Origin: Microbulbifer flavimaris
Lineage (GTDB): Bacteria > Pseudomonadota > Gammaproteobacteria > Pseudomonadales > Cellvibrionaceae
DNA length: 64,000 bases
Assembly: GCF_001641755.2 (NCBI RefSeq)
Contig: NZ_LRFG02000001.1
Coordinates: 248,001 to 312,000, forward strand
Direction of reading: 5' to 3'
Shown: piece by piece, positions 47,299 to 55,570 of the stretch
Layout: every line of letters begins with the position of its first letter
How positions within the stretch are numbered: the stretch's first letter is position 1
Program-made: the position numbers and the translations under genes
The notes under the pieces: generated by a model
Database searches by the model: none
The model's input: the letters and a program-made list of their open reading frames with translations, nothing else
Told to the model about the DNA's origin: nothing

Positions 47299-48192
47299 AT
47301 GGCGACTGTTGCATTCCTCGGCCTGGGCGTTATGGGATACCCCATGGCAGGCTTTCTTGCCCGGGCGGGCCACAAGGTGCGTGTATTCAACCGCACCGCC
47401 AGCCGAGCCCAGCAATGGCTGGGGGAATATCCGGGTGAAGCCTTTGAAACGCCGGCCGAGGCTGCCCGTGGCGCCGAGCTGGTATTTGCCTGTGTCGGCA
47501 ATGACAACGATCTGCGGGAAGTGGTGACCGGTGAGCAGGGCGCCTTTGCGGGAATGCGCCAGGGCAGCTTGTTTGTGGATCACACCACCGCCTCGGCGGA
47601 TGTTGCCCGGGAGTTGGCGGCTGCAGGCGCGGAGCGGGGACTGGGTTTTCTGGACGCTCCCGTCTCAGGGGGCCAGGCCGGAGCAGAAAATGGTGCGCTG
47701 ACCATTATGGTGGGCGGCGCAGAGGCTGACTACCAGCGCGCGCAGCCGTTCCTGCAATGCTACGCCCGCGCCAGCAACCTGCTGGGGCCTGTGGGCAGCG
47801 GACAGCTGTGCAAGATGGTCAACCAGATTTGCATTGCCGGTGTGGTCCAGGGACTTGCCGAGGGACTCCACTTCGCAGGGGCCGCAGGCCTGGATGCAGA
47901 GCAGGTGGTAGACGTCATTTCCAAGGGGGCCGCCCAGAGCTGGCAGATGGAGAACCGCTACAAGACGATGCTGGCGGGAGAGTACGAGCATGGCTTCGCG
48001 GTGGACTGGATGCGCAAGGACCTGGCGATTGTCCTCGACGAGGCGCAACGCAACGGTGCCCTCCTGCCCGTTACCGCGCTGGTGGACCAGTTCTACAGCG
48101 AGGTGCAGGCACTGGGTGGCGGCCGCTGGGATACTTCCAGCCTGTTTGCCCGCCTGACCAATGTTCGCTCTTTCGAAGACAAGGCAGAGTAA
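47299..48192 (+). CDS. 3-hydroxyisobutyrate dehydrogenase-family NAD(P) oxidoreductase
   Basis: 297 residues: Rossmann motif FLGLGVMGYPMAGFLARAG, substrate loop DAPVSGGQAGAENGALTIMVGG, catalytic Lys in GQLCKMVNQICIAG, and the C-terminal helix domain with RKDLAIVLDEAQ. This is the beta-hydroxyacid dehydrogenase fold, including glyoxylate/succinic semialdehyde reductases and 3-hydroxyisobutyrate dehydrogenase; the substrate cannot be chosen by sequence alone. Adjacent to uppP (3 bases) and 15 bases before the glycosyltransferase. Confidence 0.88.
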   Translation: MATVAFLGLGVMGYPMAGFLARAGHKVRVFNRTASRAQQWLGEYPGEAFETPAEAARGAELVFACVGNDNDLREVVTGEQGAFAGMRQGSLFVDHTTASADVARELAAAGAERGLGFLDAPVSGGQAGAENGALTIMVGGAEADYQRAQPFLQCYARASNLLGPVGSGQLCKMVNQICIAGVVQGLAEGLHFAGAAGLDAEQVVDVISKGAAQSWQMENRYKTMLAGEYEHGFAVDWMRKDLAIVLDEAQRNGALLPVTALVDQFYSEVQALGGGRWDTSSLFARLTNVRSFEDKAE

Positions 48193-48207
48193 CCCGAGCC
48201 TGCCGCC

Positions 48208-49302
48208 ATGAAAGTCCTGCTCCTGTCCGCCTATGATGCCGGTAGCCACAAACGCTGGCGGCGGGGGCTGGTGGCGGCGATCCCGGACTGGGACTGGACC
48301 GTACTCACCCTGCCGCCGCGTTATTTCAGCTGGCGGGTGCGGGGCAATAGCCTCAGCTGGGGCAGGGGAGAGCAGGCGACCATCCTGCACCAGGATTGGG
48401 ACCTGATCGTCGCTACCTCCATGACGGATGTCTCCGCTCTGCGCGGGCTGGTACCGGAAATTGCCCGGGTACCCACGGCCGTGTACTTCCACGAAAACCA
48501 GTTCGCCTATCCCCGTACCCGAGACGCCTTCCAATCCGTCGAACCGCAATTGCTGAATATTTATACCGCGCTCAGCGGTGACCTGTTGCTATTCAATTCC
48601 GACTTCAATCGCCGCTCGCTGCTGAAGGGTGCGCGCCAGCTTCTGAAACGCTTCCCCGACCATGTGCCGGGGGGGATCTGCGAGGAGGTCGAGGCGAAGT
48701 CCCATGTATTGCCGGTGCCGCTGGAAGACAACCTGTTCACGAGGGAATCCCCGCTTGTGCGCCCGGCGAGTGGCCCGCTGGTGATCAGCTGGGCGGCACG
48801 CTGGGAATACGACAAGGGACCGGATCGGCTGCTGCAGATCCTTGAGGGGCTGGAGGCGCAGGGCATCGACTACCGGCTTAACCTGCTCGGTGAGTCCTTC
48901 CGCAGCAGCCCCGAGCAGTTTCAAGAGATCCGTGAGCGGTTTTCTTCGCGCCTTGGCGCGGTGGGCTTTCAGGCGTCGGCAGGGGCTTACCGCCAGGTGC
49001 TGCAGGAGAGTCATGTTTTCCTCAGCACCGCCTATCACGAGTTCCAGGGGCTGGCTGTGATGGAAGCCTGTGCACTGGGCTGCTCGCCTGTGGTGCCCGA
49101 TGAGCAGGCCTATCCGGATTTGTATGCCCGTGAGTATCGGTATGGTTCCACCGATAAGGCGGTGGAGATGCTGGCTGAACTGGCCTGTGCGCGTAGAGCC
49201 GGTGAGTCCCTGCCCTCGGTGGATGTGTCGGGTTTCCGCTGGGCTGAGCTTGCACCACGATACCGGCGGAGCCTGGAAAAAATAGTCGCCATCAGGAACT
49301 GA
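48208..49302 (+). CDS. DUF3524/GTDC1-like glycosyltransferase (queuosine-tRNA mannosyltransferase homologue)
   Basis: 364 residues. The N-terminal part LLSAYDAGSHKRWRRGL, then VYFHENQFAYP, LLLFNSDFNRRSLL and the PDHVPGG segment match the order of motifs I recall in animal GTDC1 (QTMAN), the enzyme that adds mannose to queuosine of tRNA-Asp. The C-terminal half is a GT-B glycosyltransferase with WAARWEYDKGPDRLLQIL and YHEFQGLAVMEACALGC. Bacterial DUF3524 members exist; their substrate is mostly inferred. Last gene of the tsaB-uppP-oxidoreductase string; the first gene also acts on tRNA. Confidence 0.85.
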   Translation: MKVLLLSAYDAGSHKRWRRGLVAAIPDWDWTVLTLPPRYFSWRVRGNSLSWGRGEQATILHQDWDLIVATSMTDVSALRGLVPEIARVPTAVYFHENQFAYPRTRDAFQSVEPQLLNIYTALSGDLLLFNSDFNRRSLLKGARQLLKRFPDHVPGGICEEVEAKSHVLPVPLEDNLFTRESPLVRPASGPLVISWAARWEYDKGPDRLLQILEGLEAQGIDYRLNLLGESFRSSPEQFQEIRERFSSRLGAVGFQASAGAYRQVLQESHVFLSTAYHEFQGLAVMEACALGCSPVVPDEQAYPDLYAREYRYGSTDKAVEMLAELACARRAGESLPSVDVSGFRWAELAPRYRRSLEKIVAIRN

Positions 49303-49357
49303 TCGAGGAGCGATTATCGGTAGGGGCTATTTCCCGTTTTTTTAAGCACAGCTCCCT

Positions 49358-49402
49358 TTATTGCTCATCTTCTTATTGCTCATCCTCTTATTGTTCATCT
49401 TC
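49358..49402. repeat. Three 15-bp tandem repeats spanning a stop codon
   Basis: Units 49358-49372, 49373-49387 and 49388-49402 differ by one or two bases. Read on the minus strand each encodes Glu-Asp-Glu-Gln-stop in the same frame. The last unit forms the end of the unknown gene 49388-49963; the other two follow its stop codon. Confidence 0.9.
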
Positions 49403-49963
49403 CTCACAGGAGGGGAATTCTTCCCAAAGTAGGCGGTGTAAAGCCGATAACTCGTCCAGCCTGTCCTGGATGGCCTCGGGGCGCGGTCGCGGGGTACGCC
49501 GGAGCAACTTCTGCTCTTCACGCATGGCTTCGTATTCCAGCCACCAGGCCTGAACGTAGCCCAGAGTCCAGCGGTCACCGATCTTTGATAGCGTCAGTCC
49601 CGTGTTTTTCCCGTTCTGGTAAGTTGCCACCCACACCTGGGCTGAGCAATCGGGACCATCTGCGCAGGGGCAGCCATCTCTGACTGCATCGATCATCACC
49701 ATTGCACCCGGGATCAATCTCGTTGCCTCGCTGACAATCGCCCTGACCTCTATGTCGGTGAGGTTCTCCACACGTAACTCGCCCTTGAAGCGCCGTGGCT
49801 TGCTGGAATAAATGCTTGTAGATTTGCGAGCCAGAAGCCTGCGCTCTTTCAGCCGTTGCTGGGCCTGCTCAGAGGACTTCTTTTCAACAGGCTCGGCCGG
49901 AGCTGGTGGGGAAAACAGCCAGAGGAGAGGGAGGGCGATAGAGAGCAGTAACACTCGAGTCAT
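49388..49963 (-). CDS. Unknown exported protein
   Basis: 191 residues with a signal peptide (VLLLSIALPLLWLFSPPAPAE, cleavage near residue 24), a basic/Gln-rich helix, a central small domain with CPCADGPDC (cysteines close together) and VWVATYQNGKNTGLTLSKIGDRW, and an acidic end (EEFPSCEEDEQ). I do not recognise the family. Its stop lies in a tandem 15-bp repeat that recreates the same last four codons plus stop twice more downstream. Convergent with the glycosyltransferase. Confidence 0.7.
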   Translation of the reverse strand: MTRVLLLSIALPLLWLFSPPAPAEPVEKKSSEQAQQRLKERRLLARKSTSIYSSKPRRFKGELRVENLTDIEVRAIVSEATRLIPGAMVMIDAVRDGCPCADGPDCSAQVWVATYQNGKNTGLTLSKIGDRWTLGYVQAWWLEYEAMREEQKLLRRTPRPRPEAIQDRLDELSALHRLLWEEFPSCEEDEQ

Positions 49964-50086
49964 TTTGAGCCTTCCTTCATGGCCTTGCGTGATTTCCCAT
50001 AGTGTTTTGTGCGGCTGAAACGACCATCCGCTGATTGACTACAGACCTGGCACTAATAGGCCGAGGACGGTAGGGAGTCGCAATTC

Positions 50087-50416
50087 CTACTGTTGTTCAG
50101 TCTCATTTTTTCCGCCTGTCACCACCCCCTGGAAAGAGATGGTGATGGGATTAATCAGCGAGTACATCCACAGTCCCACCACGCTAAACAGCCACATGAA
50201 GGCCGAAAAGATAAAGCTCATCACGGGCCACATAATGACTGAAATTGCGAGCCCTGCGACCCCTGTAACGGGCTCTCCATCCCATTTCACGGTCTCTGCG
50301 CCAAATAAAGCCCTAATGCCGTAGAAGAGAAACAGGAAGAAGAATCCTCCCGACAGCCCCAGGAAGTAGATCTTAAACACCGAGCGCTTGCTGATTTTCC
50401 TGGCCGTGATTTCCAT
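50087..50416 (-). CDS. Unknown small membrane protein
   Basis: 109 residues. Two hydrophobic segments (about 16-34, YFLGLSGGFFFLFLFYGI, and 54-88 with GLAISVIMWPVMSFIFSAFMWLFSVVGLWMYSL) and a polar tail rich in Glu/Gln. No known family is recognised. ATG 50416. It lies between the unknown exported gene and trpS, reading away from trpS. Coding reality is fair: length, helices and start are plausible, but no homology can be cited. Confidence 0.55.
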   Translation of the reverse strand: MEITARKISKRSVFKIYFLGLSGGFFFLFLFYGIRALFGAETVKWDGEPVTGVAGLAISVIMWPVMSFIFSAFMWLFSVVGLWMYSLINPITISFQGVVTGGKNETEQQ

Positions 50417-50741
50417 GGGGCGACATGATTTCCTGTGTAGTGGTGCCAGTTGGTGTTATATCACTATCCGGACTTGCTCTGCACTTGGTGCAGTTGCAAA
50501 GGGGTGCACCGCACTTATCATCCCTGAGAATGGCTTTGCTCTTGCCAGATGGTCACACTTTTTCGCGAATTGACGCGGCAGGTGCTGCCAGCGTGCTCTT
50601 GCGCTGGTTGTTTTTTGTCCGCCCATGGCTGGCCCCCATGATCAGCCCGATGCCCAGCGGTGACGACGTACAATCAAGTGTCTGAAAAGGGTATTATTCG
50701 CCCCTAACTCCCGAGAATGCAGCACGGAATTGATAGCGTTT
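50417..50741. other. 325-base gap before trpS with a possible -10 box
   Basis: No gene is supported here; an ORF at 50425-50685 has no visible ribosome binding site and no recognisable features. A TATTAT at 50692-50697 is a candidate -10 for trpS, but no good -35 is 17 bases upstream. No strong hairpin or tRNA-like structure was seen, and I see no Trp-rich leader peptide. Confidence 0.4.
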
Positions 50742-51749
50742 ATGAGTAAGCAGCGTGTACTGACCGGCATTACCACCACCGGTACCCCCCACCTCGGCAA
50801 CTATGTGGGCGCCATTCGCCCGGCGATTGCCGCGAGCCAGGACCAGAACAATCAGTCCTTTTACTTCCTGGCGGACTACCACGCGCTGATCAAGTGTCAG
50901 GACCCGCAACAGGTGCACCAGTCCACCCTGGAGATTGCCGCCACCTGGCTGGCCCTGGGGCTGAATACCGACAATGTGGTTTTCTACCGCCAGTCCGATA
51001 TCCACGAGATTCCGGAACTGACCTGGCTACTGACCTGCATGACGGCCAAAGGCCTGATGAACCGTGCCCACGCCTACAAGGCGGCAGTGGACGCCAACCG
51101 TGCCGATGGTGAGGATTCGGACTTCGGTATCACCATGGGCCTGTACAGCTACCCGATCCTGATGGCGGCGGACATCCTGATGTTCAATGCCAACAAGGTG
51201 CCGGTGGGCAAAGATCAGGTGCAGCATATCGAGATGGCGCGGGATATCGCCCAGCGCTTCAACCACCATTACGGCGAGCACTTTGCGCTGCCGGAAGCGG
51301 TGGTGGATGACCATGTAGCGGTGCTGCAGGGCCTCGACGGCCGCAAGATGAGCAAGAGCTACGGCAACACCATCCCGTTGTTTCTGACCGAGAAGCAGCT
51401 GAAGAAGCACATCAACAAGATCAAAACCAACTTGCTGGAGCCAGGTGAACCAAAGGACCCGGATACCTCCACCGTGTTCCAGGTCTGGCAGGCCTTCGCC
51501 ACCCCGGAGCAGACCGCCGAAATGCGCAAGGCGTTCGAAGAGGGCATCGCCTGGGGCGAGGCCAAGAAGCAGCTGTTCGAGCTGATCAACGGCCAGATCG
51601 GTGATGCCCGCGAGCGTTACAACGAGCTGTTGGCGAACCCGGCACAGATCGAGGCCGAGTTGGAGAAGGGCGCGGAGAAGGCCAGAGCCTATTCAGCGCC
51701 CTTTATCGACAAGCTACGCCAAGCGGTCGGCATCCGCAAAATTGGCTGA
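50742..51749 (+). CDS. trpS: Tryptophanyl-tRNA synthetase
   Basis: Class I synthetase for tRNA-Trp. 335 residues (E. coli 334). HIGH-like [11 protein letters not shown] near residue 12, KMSKS-type in [11 protein letters not shown], and the [29 protein letters not shown] block. ATG 50742 is preferred over TTG 50730. The end of the gene lies in a 10-bp repeat (GGCTGATATC three times, 51744-51773), whose first copy contains the stop. The abgT transporter follows 40 bases later. Confidence 0.97.
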   Translation: MSKQRVLTGITTTGTPHLGNYVGAIRPAIAASQDQNNQSFYFLADYHALIKCQDPQQVHQSTLEIAATWLALGLNTDNVVFYRQSDIHEIPELTWLLTCMTAKGLMNRAHAYKAAVDANRADGEDSDFGITMGLYSYPILMAADILMFNANKVPVGKDQVQHIEMARDIAQRFNHHYGEHFALPEAVVDDHVAVLQGLDGRKMSKSYGNTIPLFLTEKQLKKHINKIKTNLLEPGEPKDPDTSTVFQVWQAFATPEQTAEMRKAFEEGIAWGEAKKQLFELINGQIGDARERYNELLANPAQIEAELEKGAEKARAYSAPFIDKLRQAVGIRKIG

Positions 51750-51773
51750 TATCGGCTGATATCGGCTGATATC
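51744..51773. repeat. Three 10-bp direct repeats at the trpS stop
   Basis: GGCTGATATC occurs three times without gaps. The first copy holds the trpS Gly codon and TGA stop. The remaining copies lie between trpS and the abgT ribosome binding site. Confidence 0.9.
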
Positions 51774-51789
51774 TGGAAAGGAACGCGCA

Positions 51790-53406
51790 ATGGCTGGCAA
51801 TCAGAACAATAAAAACGAGGACAAACCAATGAGTGAATCTCCGGCGAACACTGCCGCACCCATGGAAACACCAAACGGGTCTGGCAAAGGCGGTTGGGTT
51901 GATCGCGCGCTGAACTTTATTGAAGTGGTGGGCAACAAGCTGCCGGACCCGGCGGTATTGTTCCTGGTCCTGATGGTGACGGTCTGGGTGCTGTCACTGC
52001 TGTTGTCCGGTGTCAGCTTTGATGCCATTCACCCGGCCACGGGTGAGGCGGTCCAGGTTACCAACCTGCTGTCCGGGGACAACTTTGCCTATTTCCTCTC
52101 CACCATGGTCACAACCTTTACCGGCTTCGCCCCCCTGGGTGTGGTACTGGTGGCCATGCTGGGTGTGGGTGTGGCGGAGCAGAGCGGCTTTATCAACGCC
52201 GTTTTGAAAAAGCTGCTGGGCGTGACCCCGCAAATGCTGCTGACCCCCATGCTGGTCCTGGTGGCGATTGTCAGCCACACGGCCGTGGATGCGGGTTATG
52301 TGCTGGTGATCCCCTTGGGCGGGGTGATCTTTTATGCTGCGGGCCGCCATCCACTGGCGGGGATCGCGGCGGCGTTTGCCGGTGTATCCGGCGGTTTCTC
52401 CGCCAACTTCGTACCCTCGGCCATCGATCCATTGCTGCAGGGGTTCACCCAGTCGGCGGCGCAGATCGTCAACCCCGAGCTGCAACTGAACCCGCTCAAT
52501 AACTGGTTCTTTACCTCGGCGTCCTGCCTGGTGATTGTGCTGCTGGGCTGGTGGCTGACAGACAAAGTCATCGAGCCGCGACTGAAGAATGTGGCCATCG
52601 ACGGCGACCCGGAGGATATGCCGGTGATGCAGGAGGTGGGCGCCCGCGAACGGCGTGCGCTGCGCCTGTCGACCCTGGTGATGGTTCTGGGTATCGGTGC
52701 CCTGGTTGCCTGGATGCTACCGGCGGATTCAGCGCTGCGGGACGATGCCGGAAACCTGGCCGCGTTCGGTGCGCCGGCAATGAAATCCATCGTGCCGCTG
52801 ATTTTCCTGCTGTTCATCATTCCCGGCGTAGTGTTTGGCTACGCGGCGGGCACCTTCCAGAAGTCCAAGGACGTGATCGATGCCATGTCCAAGACGATGG
52901 GCTCCATGTCCTACTACATCGTCATGGCATTTTTCTGCGCGCTGTTCATCGCTGAATTTGGCCGTTCCGGACTGGGCACGCTGCTGGCCGTCGAGGGCGG
53001 TAACCTACTGGCCGCCATGGCGCTGCCGGGACCGGTGACGCTGATGGGCATCATCCTGCTGGTGGGCTTCGTGAACCTGTTTGTGGGCTCGGCCTCTGCC
53101 AAGTGGGCACTGCTGGCACCGATTTTTGTGCCTATGCTGATGCAGGTGGGTTTCTCGCCGGACCTGACCCAGGCCGCGTATCGGGTGGGGGATTCCTCCA
53201 CCAATATCATCACGCCGCTGATGCCGTATTTCCCCCTGGTGGTGGTCTACTGTCAGCGTTACGTGAAGAGCACGGGGATCGGAACCCTGGTTTCCATGAT
53301 GCTGCCTTACTCGGTGGTATTCCTGCTGTGCTGGTCGGTTTTCCTGGTGCTTTACTGGTCGCTGGGCATCCCTCTGGGGCTGCAGGCCAGCTACACCTAC
53401 CCTTGA
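51790..53406 (+). CDS. AbgT family transporter
   Basis: 538 residues. Membrane protein with many helices and a soluble N-terminal tail of about 45 residues rich in Asn/Ser/Gly. The marks HTAVDAGYVLVIPLGGVIF, GVSGGFSANFVPSAIDPLLQG and KWALLAPIFVPML followed by GDSSTNIITPLMPYFPLV are characteristic of AbgT proteins (E. coli AbgT imports p-aminobenzoyl-glutamate; MtrF/YdaH homologues export sulfa-type antibiotics). Function of this one is not decidable. AAAGGAA precedes ATG 51790; a second start at 51829 (MSESPANT) is in frame. Strong terminator follows. Confidence 0.92.
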   Translation: MAGNQNNKNEDKPMSESPANTAAPMETPNGSGKGGWVDRALNFIEVVGNKLPDPAVLFLVLMVTVWVLSLLLSGVSFDAIHPATGEAVQVTNLLSGDNFAYFLSTMVTTFTGFAPLGVVLVAMLGVGVAEQSGFINAVLKKLLGVTPQMLLTPMLVLVAIVSHTAVDAGYVLVIPLGGVIFYAAGRHPLAGIAAAFAGVSGGFSANFVPSAIDPLLQGFTQSAAQIVNPELQLNPLNNWFFTSASCLVIVLLGWWLTDKVIEPRLKNVAIDGDPEDMPVMQEVGARERRALRLSTLVMVLGIGALVAWMLPADSALRDDAGNLAAFGAPAMKSIVPLIFLLFIIPGVVFGYAAGTFQKSKDVIDAMSKTMGSMSYYIVMAFFCALFIAEFGRSGLGTLLAVEGGNLLAAMALPGPVTLMGIILLVGFVNLFVGSASAKWALLAPIFVPMLMQVGFSPDLTQAAYRVGDSSTNIITPLMPYFPLVVVYCQRYVKSTGIGTLVSMMLPYSVVFLLCWSVFLVLYWSLGIPLGLQASYTYP

Positions 53407-53430
53407 GTAGGGTTCTCAATTGATCGAGCG

Positions 53431-53459
53431 ATGGGGGCTTTCAGGGCCCCCATTTTTTT
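53431..53459 (+). terminator. Intrinsic terminator after the AbgT transporter
   Basis: ATGGGGGC (53431-53438) pairs with GCCCCCAT (53446-53453) around a seven-base loop, followed by seven T residues. It ends the trpS-abgT region; the SMR gene starts 15 bases later. Confidence 0.9.
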
Positions 53460-53473
53460 ATGCGGATGAAATA

Positions 53474-53803
53474 ATGGCTTATCTGTATCTCGCGATTGCC
53501 ATCCTGGCGGAAGTTGCCGCTACCACAGCGCTGAAGGCCTCCGAGCAGTTTACGCGACCGCTTCCCTCTGTACTGGTCGTACTGGGCTACGGGCTGGCGT
53601 TCTACATGCTGTCACTGGTGCTGCGGACTGTTCCGGTGGGCATCGCTTACGCCATCTGGGCCGGTGTCGGTATCCTGCTGGTGGCGCTGGCGGGTGCGGT
53701 TATCTATCGGGAAATCCCGGACTGGCCGGCGGTCATCGGTATGACTCTGATTGTTGCCGGGGTGGTGGTTATCAATCTGTTTTCCAAGACCGCCGTCCAC
53801 TGA
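53474..53803 (+). CDS. Small multidrug resistance (SMR) transporter, EmrE-like
   Basis: 109 residues with four helices, the standard SMR size. The proton/substrate Glu is in ILAEVAATTALK (residue 13, matching EmrE Glu14), and the second-half conserved AYAIWAGVGILLVALAG carries the Trp (EmrE Trp63 region). The N-terminal ATG 53474 is the start, after the terminator. Likely a dimeric proton-coupled exporter of cationic drugs or guanidinium-type compounds; exact substrate unknown. Convergent with elaA. Confidence 0.92.
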   Translation: MAYLYLAIAILAEVAATTALKASEQFTRPLPSVLVVLGYGLAFYMLSLVLRTVPVGIAYAIWAGVGILLVALAGAVIYREIPDWPAVIGMTLIVAGVVVINLFSKTAVH

Positions 53804-53851
53804 GGCTCAGTTGCTGGTCCTGCCCGCACCGACCCGGGCGGTGGAACACAG

Positions 53852-54316
53852 CTAAGGGCGGCCCGGACGCAGCATCTCGATATGGGGGATGCCATCTTCA
53901 TCGTAGGGCTCGGAAACACGCTCAAATGCGAATTCACTGTAGAAGTCGGCCAGGTAAAGCTGTGCCGAGATACGAATGGCCCCGCCATCAAACTGCTCGT
54001 CGCAGAGAATCAGTGCCCGGCTCATAAGCTCCCGACCGAGCCCGGTTCCCCGCGCAGGTTGCGCGGTCAATACCCGTCCGATGGACGGCTCCGTATACTT
54101 CTGGCCAGGGTCCACTACCCGCAGGTAGGCCAGCAGCGCAGGCTCTTCCCCTTCATTGCGCCAGGCGGCCAGGTGCCAGCTGTGCTGGTCAATGCCGTCC
54201 ACGTCCTGGTAGGCACAGTCCTGCTCTACTACGAAAACTTCCTGGCGGAGCTGCAGAATGGTATAGAGCTGTTGTGCGGTGAGATCCTCGAAGCGGGACC
54301 ACTGCCAGTTGAGCAT
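53852..54316 (-). CDS. ElaA-like GNAT acetyltransferase
   Basis: 154 residues. The start LNWQWSRFEDLTAQQLYTILQLRQEVFVVEQDCAYQDVDGID, AYLRVVDPGQ, and the acetyl-CoA motif (V(L/A)TAQPARGTGLGRELM) match ElaA, a GNAT protein of uncertain substrate. Lies between the SMR gene (convergent) and mscS with a gap of 150 bases holding the repeat near 54425. Confidence 0.88.
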   Translation of the reverse strand: MLNWQWSRFEDLTAQQLYTILQLRQEVFVVEQDCAYQDVDGIDQHSWHLAAWRNEGEEPALLAYLRVVDPGQKYTEPSIGRVLTAQPARGTGLGRELMSRALILCDEQFDGGAIRISAQLYLADFYSEFAFERVSEPYDEDGIPHIEMLRPGRP

Positions 54317-54424
54317 GGGTTGAGCGCCCCTTTGCCGCGGGAAATAGTGAAGGGATCAGAATACCGGATTATGGCGGGGGATTCTCTGGCAACGGCATGA
54401 TGTTGATGCAGTGAGGGCTCTCAG

Positions 54425-54475
54425 CCAGGCTCAGGGCTGTCAACCAGGCTCAGGGCTGTCAAAAGCTCAGGGCTG
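54425..54475. repeat. Tandem 19-bp repeats at the mscS stop
   Basis: Two exact 19-base copies (54425-54443, 54444-54462), then a partial third (54463-54475) that overlaps the mscS end. Each copy, on the minus strand, contains CAGCCCTGAG, i.e. the last mscS codons and stop, out of frame with one another. Confidence 0.88.
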
Positions 54476-55459
54476 CTTCTCGCCAAACTGTGCCTGCCAG
54501 CGGGGGCGCGTACTGCCGTCCGCGGGCGCGGGCCACCCCTCCCGCTGCCGGCTGCGATCGCCGTCGGTTTCCTCGGTCTGATCGTGGAACAGTTGCACTC
54601 TGGTCTCGTAGGGCATGTCGATACGGGCTTCATCCAGGGCCAGCTTGATTGCCCGGATAACATCCGCACCAATATGGTTGGTATCGGTCTGGCGGCTGTG
54701 GGTCCACCAGCGCACCCGAATGGTGACCCAGCTGGCCGCAAGCTCCCAGGGCAGGGCCTCTACCGCTGGCCTTTTTTGCACGCCCTCCACTTTGCTGACA
54801 GCCTTTTCCAGTACTTCACAGGCACGATCGAGACCATCCCCGTAGCCGATCCCCACATCGTACTCACTGCGCCGCAGGGGGTGTGCGGTCTTGACGATTA
54901 CTGCATTGGTATAGATATCACTGTTGGGAATGACGACTCGCTGGCCGTCGAAGGTGCGGATCAGCGTTGCGCGGTTTTCGATTTTCTTAACCGTGCCCTC
55001 AAATTCGCCGACGCGGATCTGGTCGTTTACGCGGAATGGGTGCTTGATCAGAATCAGCAGCCCGGCAAGCCAGTTTTGCAGGATGTCCTTGAAGGCAAAT
55101 CCAAATGCCACAGAGCCCACACCCAGGCCCGCAACCAGGTCGCCGGGCTTCAGGGTTGGCATGACGATGGTGGCGGCGAGCAGGAAGCCGATACCGGCAA
55201 AGATCCATTTGACCAGGCCTCCCAGGACTTCCCCGAGATTGGCGCGCTCCCGGCGGCTGAAGTGTCGGCAGGTGAGATAGCCGAACAGCATGCCAATCAA
55301 ATACAGCATCAGCATGACGAGCAACGCCGCGATGAAATTGGGCGTGTGTTGAATAGCGTCAGCAATCCAGCCGTCGACCTTGTCGAGGGCAGTATCTACG
55401 CCCCGGTCCACCTGTTCCGGCAGTTCCTTGATTGCTTCTGAGCTTTCCTGCTGTGCCAC
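54467..55459 (-). CDS. Small-conductance mechanosensitive channel (MscS family)
   Basis: 330 residues. Three hydrophobic regions: about 43-63, 83-105 and the pore-lining helix LVAGLGVGSVAFGFAFKDILQNWLAG, then the beta domain RVNDQIRVGEFEGTVKKIENRATLIRTFDGQRVVIPNSDIY characteristic of MscS. Opens under membrane tension to relieve osmotic down-shock. The start is GTG 55459, preceding QQESSEAIKE; the C-terminal extension is acidic/charged. Downstream repeats cover the stop. Confidence 0.93.
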   Translation of the reverse strand: MAQQESSEAIKELPEQVDRGVDTALDKVDGWIADAIQHTPNFIAALLVMLMLYLIGMLFGYLTCRHFSRRERANLGEVLGGLVKWIFAGIGFLLAATIVMPTLKPGDLVAGLGVGSVAFGFAFKDILQNWLAGLLILIKHPFRVNDQIRVGEFEGTVKKIENRATLIRTFDGQRVVIPNSDIYTNAVIVKTAHPLRRSEYDVGIGYGDGLDRACEVLEKAVSKVEGVQKRPAVEALPWELAASWVTIRVRWWTHSRQTDTNHIGADVIRAIKLALDEARIDMPYETRVQLFHDQTEETDGDRSRQREGWPAPADGSTRPRWQAQFGEKQP

Positions 55460-55570
55460 TATCGCTGCTGTCCATTGCCGGGGAACCCCGGGCAGTTTGC
55501 GGTTCCCTCGGCAGCAGTTTAGTTCAAGGCGGGTGGCACTGACCGAAGTGTTGTCAGCGAGCGAAGACGA

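Noticed and set aside
50425-50685. 86-residue plus-strand frame before trpS
   Set aside because: No ribosome site and no recognisable features; treated as non-coding.
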